A stretch of 64,000 bases of DNA from Prorocentrum cordatum (GCA_963575745.1 CAUYUJ010017979.1:82509-146508), one strand, 5' to 3'. Positions 1-9,954 are shown, counted from the stretch's first letter. The notes: generated by a model not told the origin, from the sequence alone. Translations and numbers: made by a program.

Positions 1-84
1 CGAGGCGCCCCCGCGAAGCCCGAGCCACCCCTCGGACAGCAGCACCGACGAGGAGACGCGCGCCGCGCGGGCGGACGAGAACAG
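1..84 (+). CDS. Possible 3' end of an exon of a gene entering from the left
   Basis: The first 84 bases read without stops in the frame starting at base 2 and give an acidic, Ser/Asp/Glu-rich peptide (EAPPRSPSHPSDSSTDEET and on). Third codon positions are almost all G or C, the usual bias of dinoflagellate coding DNA. The block ends at AACAG|GCCC, which fits a dinoflagellate GC-type donor in the AG|G context, and the sequence then turns into low-complexity GGC/GCC and TCC repeats. No domain is recognised; such peptides are typical of disordered linkers. The frame stays open into the repeat, so the true end is uncertain. It could also be chance open frame in GC-rich DNA. Confidence 0.3.
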
Positions 85-165
85 GCCCTCCGGGGGCGGG
101 CCGGCGGCGGCGGGCCTGCGGGCGGCGGGCCTCCCGGCGGCGGCCCCTCGTGCGGCGGCCCTTCG

Positions 166-228
166 GCAGCCCTCCCTCCTCCCTCCTCCCTCCTCCTCCT
201 CCCCCTCCTCCCCCTCCTCCCTCCTCCC
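166..228 (+). repeat. (TCC)n polypyrimidine array
   Basis: Imperfect TCC/CCTCCC triplets. The stretch from 85 to 240 otherwise holds only GGC-rich low-complexity sequence. Confidence 0.9.
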
Positions 229-239
229 GAGAAGGTTCC

Positions 240-407
240 TGCACCCTAGGCGATGCTTCAGAAAGCCTAGTTTTCGTCCAGGGTCTCGATGATTCTTAAC
301 TTTCCAGTGTGAGTCCCAAGATGTTGATAGAAGTTCTGGGTTTTCTTCAAGTTCTGAGACTATGAATTTCTTAACCCATGATTTCTTAAGCATTTCGCAG
401 GGTGTAC
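240..407 (+). mobile_element. Short TIR element S, copy 1
   Basis: The ends are roughly inverted (GCACCCTAGGCGATGCTTC at the left, AGCATTTCGCAGGGTGTA at the right). A diverged second copy lies at 49095-49260, where it sits inside another element. Both contain GATTCTTAAC and TTTCTTAACCCATGATTTC. There is no coding capacity, so it is likely a non-autonomous DNA element. Confidence 0.55.
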
Positions 408-830
408 AGTGGAGGCCCATGCCAAGAAACACCCTGTTTGCCTCCAGGGTGCCCTGGGTTTCTTGCGTTTCATTGATTTTTTTGGGGGGGGGGGGGGGGG
501 AAGCGCGACGTTTTCTTGCGGACTGGCCTCCGCTGTATACCGCTACTCTTCGCCCGTTTTCCCTTTTTTGGGCCTCCTGGGAGGCCCCCGTCGCCACCGC
601 TGGATTCGCCTCGAAATCCCGGTCAGAGCGCACCCCGGGAGAGGTCCCGGCAGTAGCGGTATCAGTACTTTTGTTTTCTCCAGAATCAGCCTATACACAA
701 TTTTCGGAAGTCCGCGCGGGCTTCCTCGTATCGGCGCTGGAGCCCCCCTGGCGCGCGGCCCGCGGCCGCGGCCTTTTGGGCGGCCCGTTGGGCGGCCCTT
801 CGGGCGGAGAGGGATGGGGTCGAAGATCGA
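408..830 (+). repeat. Dispersed repeats shared with other parts of the window
   Basis: 410-480 (CCATGCCAAGAAACACCCTG and on) recurs near 57831-57890 and in part near 4219-4290. 563-670 (GGCCTCCTGGGAGGCCC and on) recurs at 27288-27385. No protein-coding signal was seen between them, although frames stay open because of the base composition. Confidence 0.5.
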
Positions 831-967
831 TCGTCCTCCTCCCTCCTCCTTCCTCCTCCCTCCTCCTCCTCCCTCCTCCCTTCTCGTTGCGGGCGCGCCT
901 TCCCCTCTCCTTCCTCTTATGCTCCTCCTCCCGCCTCCTCCTCCTCCTCCTCCTCCTCCTCCTCCTC
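830..967 (+). repeat. (TCC)n array
   Basis: CTCCTC-type triplets. Long open frames across it give Leu, Pro or Ser runs on the plus strand and Arg, Glu or Gly runs on the minus strand. Confidence 0.9.
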
Positions 968-2035
968 CGCACCGGTTTCGGCTCGAGCCGTTTTGGTTCG
1001 AGCTGCTTACGGGACCCCCCCCCGGCATTCACGGGGCGGTGGCGCACCGAAGTTGCCCAGCAGACGATCGTTGGGCCAGGGCTGCATCTTTCATGGCCAC
1101 CGCTGGTCGGCTTTGCCTTGTCGCGCGCGCCGTGGTCTCTCGCCACGGGCCCTGCCGCCTGCGGCCGCCCCGCCTCTGGCCAGGCGGTGCGCTACTCGAC
1201 GGTCTCCGACAGGCGATCGTAAAAAACACGCTGGGCGGCGGGGTGCTTCGTCCGCTGACTCGGCCTCGGGGGAGCCGCGTCCGGTGTCCCGCAGCGGAGG
1301 CAGCGCTGGCCACCGTCGGCGTCGCGGGGGGCGTGCTCGGCGCGGAGGTCGCGCGCCCGCGGCCGATTCTGCGGCAGCGGCGGCGGCGCAGCGCCGCAGC
1401 GGTCCCTCTCTGATCGTGGCGAGCGTGCTGGTGGCCGTCGTGGTGGCCGTGGCGGGCGGGGCGGTGGTAATGGAGCGTCCACGCCGCAGGCCCGTCCTGC
1501 TGCCGCTGGTCGTGGCTCCGAGCCTCGTCCTCCTGCTCCTCCTCCTCCTCCTCCTCCTCCTCCTCCTCCTCCTCTTCCTCCTCCTCCCTCCCCCTCCTCC
1601 TCCGCCTCCGCCTCCTCCTCCTCCTCTTTCTCCTTTTCCGCCTCCTCCGACCGTGCTGGGCCCGAGCGTCTTGCGGCGGTGGCCGGGCCGTGCCCAGCGC
1701 TGCCGTCGCGGCCGCCGTCGGGCTCGAGGGCCGCAGCGGGGCCGCCACCCGCAGAGCCGCGGGCGGCCGCGGCGGGAGAGGCCGGGCCCGCCGCCCGGGA
1801 GTGCCGGATGCACTGTGCGGCTGCTGCCGTCGGGGGCCGTGGCGTGGGCCATGCTACCTCCGCAGATTTTTCTCACGGCGCCTCGTCTCATGCCACTGCG
1901 TCCCTGCCCCCCCCCCCCCTGGGCCGCGCACGTGCCGCCGGCCATGCTTTGCGCCCCCCCTCTTGGGCGCCCCCCTCTTGGCCGCCCCCGACGCCGGCGG
2001 CGCTGAGGTCGCGATCGCATACGCCCGCGACGACG
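968..2035. other. GC-rich stretch with a TCC array; no gene assigned
   Basis: Several frames on both strands are open for hundreds of bases because stop codons are rare in sequence of this composition. 1519-1640 is another TCC array. Protein-like fragments occur (for example DDVATRVAQRRGEVDDLASS near 2030-2095), but no continuous frame or domain is recognisable. It may hold the decayed start of the retroelement ORF that continues after 2036. Confidence 0.3.
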
Positions 2036-2700
2036 TGGCCACCCGCGTCGCGCAGCGGCGCGGCGAGGTCGACGACTTGGCCTCCTCCGCCGTCGCAGGG
2101 TTCCGCAGCGCTGGGCGAGGTCAGGGGCCACATGCCGAGGCATACTTAGGGGAACAAGAAGTGGCATAAACATAAAAACTCGGAGGTCCGCGCGGATTTC
2201 TCGGATCGGCGCTGGACCCCCCTCCCTGGCGCACGTATCGCGCCAGGGGCGGCGCCGGAGGCGCCGCCGGGGGGCCCCAGCGCCGATCCGAGAAATCCGC
2301 GCGGACCTCCGAGTTTTTATGTTTATTTTACTTGTTGTTCCCCTACACATGCCGAGGCATATTGGCCAGCAGGTTATGGCCACGCTTGGCCCCCAGGTTG
2401 ACGGCATGCAGCGGCGCTTCCAGGCGTAGCACGACACCCTCCGGCAGCAAACCACCGACAGCACCGACGCCGTCGAATCGACAGGCGCGGGCAGCAGTTG
2501 GACGCTCTTCGGAGCGAGGCCGACGGCCTTCGCAGGCAGGTGTTCCCAGACAAGTCAGAGGCGCTCAAGGCTCCTCCTGCTGGGTCCGATCGGGGCGTGT
2601 ACCCGTCCGCCGTGGTCGTTATCTCGTCCGAACCTGCCTCACTGGAGGGGCCGTCTTTGATCCGTCCTTGGCAGAGGCATCGCCCGCCTTCGGGTGCGCT
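2036..2700 (+). pseudogene. Decayed ORF1-like (coiled-coil) start of a non-LTR retrotransposon, split by a hairpin element
   Basis: Outside the hairpin element at 2145-2345 the sequence reads GQQVMATLGPQVDGMQRRFQ, then a TAG stop, then DTLRQQTTDSTDAVE, then after a frame change LDALRSEADGLRRQVF. Gln/Arg/Leu-rich helical sequence of this kind precedes the conserved ORF1 domain in dinoflagellate LINE-like elements; that assignment is from memory of the family and is not a database result. At least one stop and one frame change make it a relic. It runs into GGATTGCAA repeats near 2710. Upstream, the frame that joins at the 16-bp direct repeat is open but of low complexity. Confidence 0.45.
2145..2345. 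mobile_element. Foldback element family A, copy 1, with a perfect 49-bp inverted repeat
   Basis: Bases 2166-2214 are the exact reverse complement of 2278-2326 (49 of 49), around a 63-base GC-rich loop that can itself fold. The outer flanks (GGGGAACAAGAAGTGGC on the left, TTTACTTGTTGTTCCCC on the right) extend the inverted repeat imperfectly. A 16-bp direct repeat, CACATGCCGAGGCATA, borders the element at 2129-2144 and 2346-2361 and is best read as a target-site duplication. There is no coding capacity. Other family copies are listed separately. Confidence 0.8.
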
Positions 2701-2710
2701 CCTCCTGGGC

Positions 2711-2905
2711 GAAGGATTGCAAAAAAACCGAAGGATTGCAAAACAACCCAGGATTGCAATCCTGTTTTTTTTTGCAACGAAGGATTGCAACAAAAAACCT
2801 GGGATTGCAAAAAAATCCTGGATTGCCAAAAAAACCTTGGTTTTTTTTTGCAATCCTGGTTTTTTTTTGGGGCAATCTTTTGCAATCCTTCGTCTGTGCC
2901 TGGGA
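2711..2905 (+). repeat. Irregular tandem and inverted repeat of GGATTGCAAAAAAACC
   Basis: Units of about 18-25 bp carry GGATTGCA followed by A-runs. Toward 2850-2900 the same unit appears on the other strand (TTTTTGCAATCC), so the block can fold on itself. Confidence 0.75.
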
Positions 2906-3116
2906 GCGCCCGCCGCTCAGCCTCGCCTCGCTCGCCCGCCCGTCGCCCGAGGCCGACGCGGCCGCTGGAGGCTCGTGCTGCAGCGGCCCCAGCTCGTTCG
3001 TCGGAGGACGCAGCGGCCTCGCCGCCCGGCTGCGGGGCGTCCTCTCGGTTGGGCCCGTGGGGCCGGAGGCCACGGCTTGGCATCCCTCGGACGTGTGCGT
3101 CGAGGAGCATCCTTCT
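2906..3116. other. GC-rich stretch, no gene recognised
   Basis: Open in several frames, with no motif that can be named. It ends at the TIR element starting at 3117. Confidence 0.3.
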
Positions 3117-3308
3117 GGACGCCCGAAATGGGTAAAATGCCGAACAACAATTCCTGTTCATTTTGAACAGGACTCGCTGTCCGCGCCGCCGCAGCCTGTG
3201 TCCATTCGAGACAGAAGGTCGCCTGCCCAACAGCGGCCGCTGTTGGCTTGGGACAACATTTGTTGTTGGGCATAGTGCCCATTCTTTCAGTACCCATTTC
3301 GGGCGTCC
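3117..3308. mobile_element. TIR element family P, copy 1 (192 bp)
   Basis: The ends GGACGCCCGAAATGGGTA and TACCCATTTCGGGCGTCC are perfect inverted repeats of 18 bp. A second copy that has lost its left end lies at 58601-58778 and keeps internal sequence such as GCGGCCTGTGTCCATT. ATCCT occurs just outside both ends (with a few bases between), a possible short target duplication. Non-coding. Confidence 0.8.
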
Positions 3309-3747
3309 AAAATCCTGGATCACCGGGCAAGCAACAGCAAACGCGCACGGACCCGAAGGATGCCCGGGGAGTGGACGTCCGAGCGACGGCGAGACGGCGC
3401 CTCTTGCGCCCCCCAGGTCAGGGTATTGCCCTGTGCGCACTCAGCGCGTCCCCTGCCCACACCCGCCAGGGTGGAGCAACGCACGTGGGCATGGCGCGGG
3501 TGCTCCCCGGCCACTTGCAGTATGGTGCTCGCGCTGTCAATGCTCTGCTCTGCTCTCCCAGGGCTTTGCAGCGTCGTCCGCACCCTGCTTCTGCATGCCC
3601 GCGCTCCGCAGCTGCCGGCACGCCCTCCTGCACTCCGCTGCGCTCCTGCTCTGGTGGACACTGCGCAGGCCCGACGAAAGCTTGAGCGGTCCTCTCCAAT
3701 GTGCGCCCCCCAGCCAGGGTCAGAAGGGGCCTCGGAGGCGCACCGTC
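3309..3747. other. No gene assigned
   Basis: Both strands have open frames of 90-190 codons, with Cys- and Ala-rich translations but no recognised domain. No repeat of more than a few bases was seen. Confidence 0.3.
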
Positions 3748-3756
3748 ATGTAGCCT

Positions 3757-3962
3757 TATGTCGGGCGTGTCCCCCTACAGGGGGATTTTCGACGAAAAAT
3801 AAAAAAGACCCCCAACATAGTCCAACAATAATCCAAAAATAGTCGGGGGAGTATTTTTGGAGTATTTTTTGACCTTTTTGGGGCATTTTTTTTGTTTTTT
3901 TTTTTTTTTTTTTTTTTTCAATTTCGTTGAAAATCTCCCTGTAGGGGACATGCCCGACTTAA
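3757..3962. mobile_element. TIR element family T, copy 1, with 9-bp direct repeat
   Basis: The terminal inverted repeats (GTCGGGCGTGTCCCCCTACA at the left, TGTAGGGGACATGCCCGAC at the right) are about 35 bp with mismatches, and the centre is A/T-rich including a T-run. ATGTAGCCT flanks it at 3748-3756 and 3963-3971. Three further copies lie at 11828-11986, 49032-49280 and 58828-58983. The TIR plus 8-9 bp duplication fits a hAT-like non-autonomous element (inference). Confidence 0.75.
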
Positions 3963-4098
3963 ATGTAGCCTGTCATGTCAGCCGGGAGAGCCGGCCCGCG
4001 GGCGGCCGCAGCGCGCCCAGAGCGGCAGCCTCGCCTGCCGCTCCCTGACACAGCCGCTGGCACGCGTCGGTCGTTGAAGGTGGGTATGACTTGTGGAA

Positions 4099-4222
4099 GG
4101 TTCCTCCTCCTCCTCCTCCCTCCTCCTCCTCTCTCCTCCTCCCTCCTCCTCCTCCTCTCCTCCTCCTCCTCCTCCTCCTCCTCCTCCTCCTCCTCCTCCT
4201 CCTCCTCCCCTCCTCTTCCTCC
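4099..4222 (+). repeat. (TCC)n array
   Basis: CTCCTC triplets. Sequence between 3972 and 4098 holds nothing recognisable. Confidence 0.9.
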
Positions 4223-4613
4223 TAAACACCCCGCGTGCCTCCAGGGTGATCCGGGTGTCTTGGGTTTCGATGGTTTTGCGATGGACCGCGTGACGTTCCC
4301 ACACCGGACGTCCATGGACGTCCTGGGGTCTCAGGCTTGTGTTTCTCGTGGAAGGTTTCTTGTGGGCTGGTCTCCACTGTATCTGTGGATTTTCAGATCC
4401 CAATCTGCTTCAAGCGCCTTCCCACTCCAAGACTCGATCTGCTTTTGCCGTGCTCTGTTCTTCCCTGGGCGGGCCTGAGCCCAATCTGCTTTGCCCGCCT
4501 TCCTACTACATACTCTTACCTACTTCTTCCGATCGACGCGTGGAGCTCCCACTGCAGCTCGGGACAGGGCTTGTAGCGGCCTTGCTTGTCTGCTGCGGTG
4601 CCACAGCCGGAAG
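4223..4613 (+). repeat. Dispersed repeat shared with 57840-57960 and 58135-58190
   Basis: The segment with TCCATGGACGTCCTGGGGTC recurs at 57928-57950, and the TTTCTCGTGGAAGG part recurs near 58147. No coding signal was found in the rest. Confidence 0.5.
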
Positions 4614-4770
4614 GCATAAACATAAACATTCGGAGCTCCGCGCGGATCTCTCGCATCGGCGCTGGGCTCCCCCTAGCGACGCCTTCGTCGCAGCCCCCGG
4701 CGCGCTCCGCGCGCCAGGGAGGGATGCCCAGCGCCGATCCAAGAACTCCGCGCGGACCTCCACGCGTGTG
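4614..4770. mobile_element. Foldback element family A, copy 2
   Basis: The left arm carries GGCATAAACATAAACATTCG and TCCGCGCGGAT. The right arm from about 4729 carries CAGCGCCGATCCAAGAA and TCCGCGCGGACCTCC. The arms are imperfect and the right arm lacks the distal TTTATG end seen in copy 1. Confidence 0.65.
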
Positions 4771-4799
4771 CAGACTCGTGGCTCGAGGACCTTCAGCAG

Positions 4800-4965
4800 G
4801 CAAAGAAACACGCAGACACAATTAATCGTCAATCCTCCAGAAAATATTGGAAAACATGGGAAGGGAGGGGGAAGACGAAAACCCCCAAAATACGTAAAAC
4901 ATATGGGGAATCCTGCCGTTTGTGTGTATGTATTTGTGTGTCCTTGGGCCTCTTCAGACCTGGGG
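4800..4965. mobile_element. Dispersed element family R, copy 1
   Basis: Contains CGCAGACACAATTAATCGTC at the left and TTTGTGTGTCCTTGGGCC at the right, so the ends are roughly inverted. Other copies lie at 7029-7195, 25520-25690 and 57455-57830. The middle carries AAACATGGGAAGG and ACATATGGGGAATCC. Confidence 0.65.
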
Positions 4966-5003
4966 GGGGGGAGGGGCGACCGCGCTCTCGGTCGGCGGCC
5001 ACC

Positions 5004-5175
5004 TTCGGACCCTGCCCCACCACCCAGCGATTTTGTCTGAGAGGGGGGGAGGTGGGGTTCCCTTCGCTCGTCAGGGGGGGGAGGTGGGGTTCGCTCTGCT
5101 GGGGAGGTCCCGAGCGAGAGGGACCACCTCCCCCCCTTCGAGGTCGTAATTCGGTGGGGGGGGGCAGGGTCCGCC
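5004..5175. mobile_element. Possible foldback element L
   Basis: CGGACCCTGCCCCACCACCC at the left is matched in reverse complement by GGTGGGGGGGGGCAGGGTCCG at the right, with one mismatch. Internal GGGGGGGAGGTGGGGTTC is a tandem pair. Only one copy was seen. Confidence 0.45.
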
Positions 5176-5225
5176 TGCGGCCCCTTGTGGTGGTCGCTGC
5201 TCGAGGGCCTCCCCCCCCAGCTTCC

Positions 5226-5312
5226 GAGGAGGAGGAGGAGGAGGAGGAGGAGGAGGAGGGGAGAGGATGGGGAGGAGGGGAGGGAGGGGAGGGAGGGGAG
5301 GGGAGGGGGGGC
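5226..5312 (+). repeat. (GGA)n / (GGGGA)n polypurine array
   Basis: GGAGGA triplets pass into GGGAGGGGA. Confidence 0.9.
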
Positions 5313-5330
5313 GGGCAAGCTATGTGCGCT

Positions 5331-5418
5331 CGCGTCATATCTGACGTCCTACCCCTCCCTCCCATCCCTTACCATGGCGCTGATTTTCTCTATCCGCGGA
5401 CGCGTGTCGTAGCGGACC
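5331..5418 (-). repeat. ~100-bp dispersed repeat H, copy 1
   Basis: The reverse complement matches 12472-12570 and 14664-14762. Shared blocks are CAGGTCCGCT(A/T)(C/T)GACAC at one end and GATGTCAGATGTGGCGCGAG-like sequence at the other. Confidence 0.6.
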
Positions 5419-5419
5419 T

Positions 5420-5725
5420 GTGGCTCCGCGCGCGCGTGCGTAGTGGGTGGTGGTGCGCGTGCGTGCGTGCGTGCGTGTGTGCGTGGTTGTGTGGTGGTGG
5501 TGGTGGTGGTGGTGGTAGTGGTGTGGTGGTGGTGATGGTGTGTGTGTGTGTGTGTGTGTGTGCGTGTGTGCGCGTGTGCTGTGGTGTGCCGTGGTGTGGC
5601 GTCTTGGTGGTTTGGTGGTGGGCCGGGTGCGTGCGTGCGTGATGGCCGTGGTGGTGGTGGCAGTGGTGGTGGTGTGTGTGTGCGTGTGTGTGTGTGTGCG
5701 TGTGTGTATGTGTGTGTGCGTGTGC

Positions 5726-5811
<86 letters not shown>

Positions 5812-5960
5812 TGGAGTTGCGTGCGTGCGTTGCGTGCGTGTCTGTGTGCGCGCGCGTGTGATGGTGGTGTGACGCGGTGTAGCGTGGTGGTGGTGGGTGG
5901 GGTAGTGGGGTGGTGGTGGCGGTGCGCGTGCGTGCGTGCGTGCGTGCGTTGGTGGGTGGA
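5420..5960 (+). repeat. (GT)n / (GTGC)n alternating purine-pyrimidine array
   Basis: About 540 bp of GT, GTGC and GTGG repeats, the sequence class that can adopt Z-DNA. Open frames across it are His/Thr or Cys/Val runs and are not genes. Confidence 0.95.
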
Positions 5961-6297
5961 AGTGGCGGTGGGCGGGGCGGGGCGCGGTGCGGTGGTGGCG
6001 GGCGGATGGGCGCGCGAGAAAGAGGCCCGCGCTGGGGCGAGAACGCCATCCTGAACGACGGAGGCAAAACACCGATCCGAAAATGAGACCCACGCTGCAG
6101 CGGGAGCACGATTCGGAACGAGCGGGGCCCGAATATGAGGCCGGCGCCTCAGCGAGAGCAGCATTTTGGAAACAAATGCAGGCGAAAACCCAACTCCGGG
6201 GAAACCTGTGTGTAAAAAACAGTACGCGGGGGGGGGGGCGGCTACTCCCAAGACGTCATCAGGGGAAGAGGGAGAGTAGATATTATGAGTCATTGTG
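5961..6297. other. No gene; three imperfect ~50-bp repeats at 6030-6185
   Basis: Units with AACGCCATCCTGAACGACGG, then GAGCACGATTCGGAACGAGC, then GAGCAGCATTTTGGAAACAA resemble one another. Nothing else was recognised. Confidence 0.35.
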
Positions 6298-6508
6298 GAG
6301 GAGGAGGAGGAGCGGAGGAGGAGGCGGAGGAGGCGGAAGGAGGAGGAGGAGGAGGAGGAGGAGGAGGAGGAGAAGGAGGAGGAGGGGAGGAGGAGGAGGA
6401 GGAGGAGGGGGGGGAGGAGGACGAGGAGGAGGAGGAGGAGGCAGGAGGAGGAGGAGAGAGGAGGAGGAGGAGGAGGAGGAGGAGGAGGAGGAGGAGGAGG
6501 AGGAGGAG
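6298..6508 (+). repeat. (GGA)n array
   Basis: Imperfect GGA triplets. Open frames of over 200 codons across it are artefacts of the repeat. Confidence 0.95.
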
Positions 6509-6740
6509 CCTCGCCCCCCCCAGCTTCCTGGGGGGTGGGGGGTGGGGAGGCCGACCGCGCCCTCGGGATCAGGGCCCCCCCCGCCGCAGCCGCCACCCCG
6601 CCTCTCCTCGCGCCGCCGCCGCCCCGTGACACGCGCCCCTCTCTCCTTCAGGCGCCTGCGCGCGCAGGCGCGGCCTGCCGACCTCGCCTCCGCCCTGCCT
6701 GCACGTGCAGCTGCCCCTCGACGGAGAGGCAGCGCCGTGA
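6509..6740. other. GC-rich stretch with a perfect 20-bp palindrome
   Basis: GCGCCTGCGCGCGCAGGCGC at 6652-6671 is its own reverse complement. It follows CTCTCTCCTTCAG, which resembles a splice acceptor; an exon from 6651 to about 6730 ending at GAGAG|GCA is possible, but no frame stands out. Confidence 0.35.
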
Positions 6741-6880
6741 GCATACACTTGCGGCGCTCAGCGCGGATCTCTTGGATCCGCGTCTCTTGGCCCCGCGCTT
6801 GGACCCGGCTCGTTCTTGGACCCTTCCGAGAGGGGCTGGCCGCACCCCTCTCGGAAGGTGTCGACATGGCCCCCCAAGGC
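6741..6880. mobile_element. Foldback element family A, partial copy 3
   Basis: The left-arm-like sequence (GAGCATACACTTGCGGCGCT, then AGCGCGGATCTCTTGGAT) is present, but there is no matching right arm. A separate hairpin, CCGAGAGGGG with CCCCTCTCGG, lies at about 6826-6861. Confidence 0.4.
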
Positions 6881-7028
6881 CCTTGCATCCTTACCGCGCA
6901 TCTGTGTTATGTTCGAGTTGACTGCGTGTGTCGGCGCACTTCGGGCAACGCCCCGAGTCCTCGGGACCGCTGGCTTGGGGGGCTGAGGTCCTGAGGTGGC
7001 CCAGCACTGGCTCCGGCCAGCAGAAATG

Positions 7029-7195
7029 TCAGGAGGGAAAACAGCATACAACAGACACAAACAATCGCCGATTCCCAGGAACATCTGGAAAATATGGGAA
7101 GTGGACGGGAAGACGAAACTCAGGAAAATACGCCCAAATGTGGAGAGTCCGGGGATTTGTGTCTACGTATTCATTTGTGTGTCCCTGGGCCCTCT
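7029..7195. mobile_element. Dispersed element family R, copy 2
   Basis: AGACACAAACAATCGCCGAT at the left, ATTTGTGTGTCCCTGGGCCC at the right, and AAATATGGGAAGTGGACGGG inside match the copies at 4800 and 25520. Confidence 0.65.
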
Positions 7196-7828
7196 CGTCG
7201 ACACGGCCGGACGTGGCCTGGACAACCTCTCATTTTCGACCCCTGGAGGGGTTTGGGGACCGACTTTGAGCGAATCTGCCTCCATATCCTCCCCTCTTGG
7301 CGGATGTTCTCTGGGCTTATCCAACTCGGACCCCCTTTGCCGCCTCCAGCTCGCATCCTCGTCAAATTCCGTGGACGGAAGCAGTGAGCGCGACACCCGC
7401 CAGAGCGCGCGGCCCTGGGCAGCGACGACCGGTGAGGCATCCTCCAGAGCCGCAGGATCTCAGGGGTTCTCGATTTATCTGTACCCGATTTTCTCCTCGT
7501 CCTGGCTTCGTCGTCTTGTACAGTAGGCATTCTGAACAAGATATTGGCCTGCCAACGGGTACCCCACGACAGTTTCTTATCTCCCTCTGGGGCCGCAGAG
7601 TGATTCGAAGAAGGCTGTCCCCCTGGAGTTGTTACAGCAAACTTCCTTGTCGTATGTGCCTGCTGTAGGGGCTGTTGATCAAGAAAGGGCAGCGATATCG
7701 GCAGGGGCAGGCGAGGGAGGAGCCTGAGGAGCCAGGAGCGTACTCTTCGTGTTTCTCCTCCCACGCTGTGCGCGTTACGGCCAGGCCTGTTCTTTCATTG
7801 CTTTGGTTACTCTGCGGATGGGGAGCCG
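7196..7828. other. No gene assigned (633 bp)
   Basis: Moderate GC content, with frames of up to about 190 codons on either strand but no domain or codon bias that stands out. No repeat recognised. Confidence 0.3.
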
Positions 7829-7830
7829 GG

Positions 7831-7895
<65 letters not shown>

Positions 7896-8809
7896 GTGAT
7901 GGTGATGGTGATGGTGATGGTGATGGTGATGATGTTGATGGTGATGGTGATGGTGATGGTGATGCTGACGATCATGATGATGAGGATGAGGATGATGCTG
8001 CTGATGATGATTCTGATGTTTATTTTAATTAGTGTGATTCTTCATTTTTATCTACTATTCTTATGATTATTGGTGTCGTACGTATCATTCGAATTATGAT
8101 GCTGCTGATGCTGATGATGATGATGATGCTGATGCTGATGATGATGCTGATGTTGGTGCTGATGCTCATGATGGTGATGGTGATGATGCTGCTGCTGAGG
8201 ATGATGATGCTGGTGATGGTGATGACGATGATGATGATCATGATGATGAGGAGGAGGAGGATGCTGATGATGATTATGATGTTAATTTTAAATTTTGTTT
8301 TTGTTCATGTCCAGTTATTCTTATCATTCTTATCATAATACTTATCATACGTATTATGATGGTGCTGATGCTAATGCTGATGATTATGATGTTGATGCTG
8401 ATGCTGATGCTGATGCTGATGCTCATGATGGTGATGGTGATAATGATGTTCATGCTGCTGGTGATGTTGATGGTGATGGTGATTGCGATGATGATGGTGG
8501 TGATGATGATGCTGATGATCATGATGATGAGGATCAGGACGATGCTGATGATGCTGATTTTGATTTTTGTTTCACGTATTGTGATTATTAGTTTTTTCAA
8601 TTCTTATGTTCTGAGGGTAATACTTATCATTCGTAGTATGACGATGTCGATGCTAATGCTGATGATGCTGGTGATGATTATTACGATGCTGATGCTGATG
8701 CTGATGCTGATGCTGATGCTCATGATGTTGATGGTGCTGTTGAGGACGACGATGATGATGATGATGATGCTGATGATGATGATGATGCTGATGCTGATGA
8801 TGATGATGC

Positions 8810-8859
<50 letters not shown>

Positions 8860-8903
8860 GGGATGCGGATTATGATGCTGCTGCTGATGATGACGATGAT
8901 GAT

Positions 8904-8934
<31 letters not shown>

Positions 8935-8985
8935 ATGACGATGATACGGATGACGATGAGCAGGATGGGGGAGGAGGAGCGGGAG
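7829..8985 (+). repeat. (GAT)n array with three breaks
   Basis: GAT/GCT/GGT triplets occur in three blocks (7829-8015, 8096-8570, 8640-8985), separated by short AT-rich spacers that all contain TTATCATTCTTATCAT-like sequence, so array and spacer form a higher-order unit. Open frames over it encode Met, Asp or Ile/Ser runs. Confidence 0.95.
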
Positions 8986-9201
8986 GAGTTCGAGTTCGAC
9001 CCCATTGCTGAAGCGAAGTGCGCCTAAATTACGAGCCCCTGCGAACCTTCCCTGCCCTGCTGAGTACCTTCGGTCACTGGCCATCGGCAATGCGGGACAG
9101 GTACTCCGATCGGCTGGAGTTCGCGGTCCCGTGGCATTCGTTCCCAAGACCCTTACGCATCTGATTGGCGAAGCAGCCACGTCGGCTACAAAACCAAAGC
9201 T

Positions 9202-9660
9202 TCAGCGTGCCGTGCAAACGCATGCAGTGCGTGTGATGTACCCCCCCCCCCCCGCACTGTGCAGCTTCACTCCAGACGGGGCCTCGAAGGAGTCGCCATA
9301 CGCGTGAGCAGGGTGAGCCCACGGGGTATCCCTCCAGATGGCTCTTCTTGCAAGGGTGGCGGAACTACAGCACCGAGCGCAACGGCGCCCCGTTTCATCA
9401 AGGCAATAGATGGTCGAAGAGATCTGGACCACCGAGGGGGCAGGAGGGGGAGGAGGGCAGGTCTCACGCTTTTTCCTTTCCCTCGGCCCAAGCCGTTTCT
9501 CTGCCTCAAGCGTACCCATCGTGGCTCGGAGACGACGGAGCTTGACAGCATATATCTTGTGCTCCCAAATGTCTACACGCGCTCTCGTCTCTACGTCAAT
9601 CTGACATTTAGCAACCGCGGCCCCTGCGAAGGTGTCCGCTACAGAATTGCCCAATCTCAT
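9202..9660 (-). pseudogene. RNase H-like C-terminal remnant of a retroelement
   Basis: The minus-strand frame starting at 9660 opens with RLGNSVADTFAGAAVAKCQI. GN..AD..A is the last conserved block of retroelement RNase H, whose final Asp binds the metal. A basic stretch follows (AVKLRRLRATMGTLEAEKR), then a Cys-containing tail (GRRCARCC). The order RNase H end, basic linker, Cys-rich tail is seen in dinoflagellate non-LTR elements as I remember them. The N-terminal part of the domain is not found upstream (9661-9950 is frame-broken), so this is a fragment. The start codon is only the first ATG in frame. Confidence 0.5.
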
Positions 9661-9954
9661 CTACATCGGAAACCTCCCAGACAAAGCCTCGCGGGCCTCC
9701 AGCAGGAGCGGCAGGAGGGGGAGACTACGTATGGGGAACACAGCAGGATGATACAGATAACCCTGACGCGGATGACCATTATGAGGATAGTTGCTCCAGC
9801 TGCTCGTTGTGATGGTGTGGGTGCCTGCGATTGTGTTTTTTTCTGCTGCTGCTTGTGATTAAGACGACGGTGACGACGACGCTGGTGACGGTGATCGTGA
9901 ATGAGATGATCGCGGTGAACATTATGAAGATGATGCTATTGCTGCTGCTGCAGC
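9661..9954. other. Transition to GAT array; no gene
   Basis: Degenerate GAC/GAT/GTG triplets become more regular toward 9955. Confidence 0.4.

Noticed and set aside
1091-2464. 457-codon minus-strand frame
   Set aside because: It runs through a TCC array and straight through the family A hairpin and its duplication, so it cannot be one old coding sequence.
5349-6632. 427-codon minus-strand frame with long His/Thr runs
   Set aside because: It translates the GT/GC array and a GGA array.
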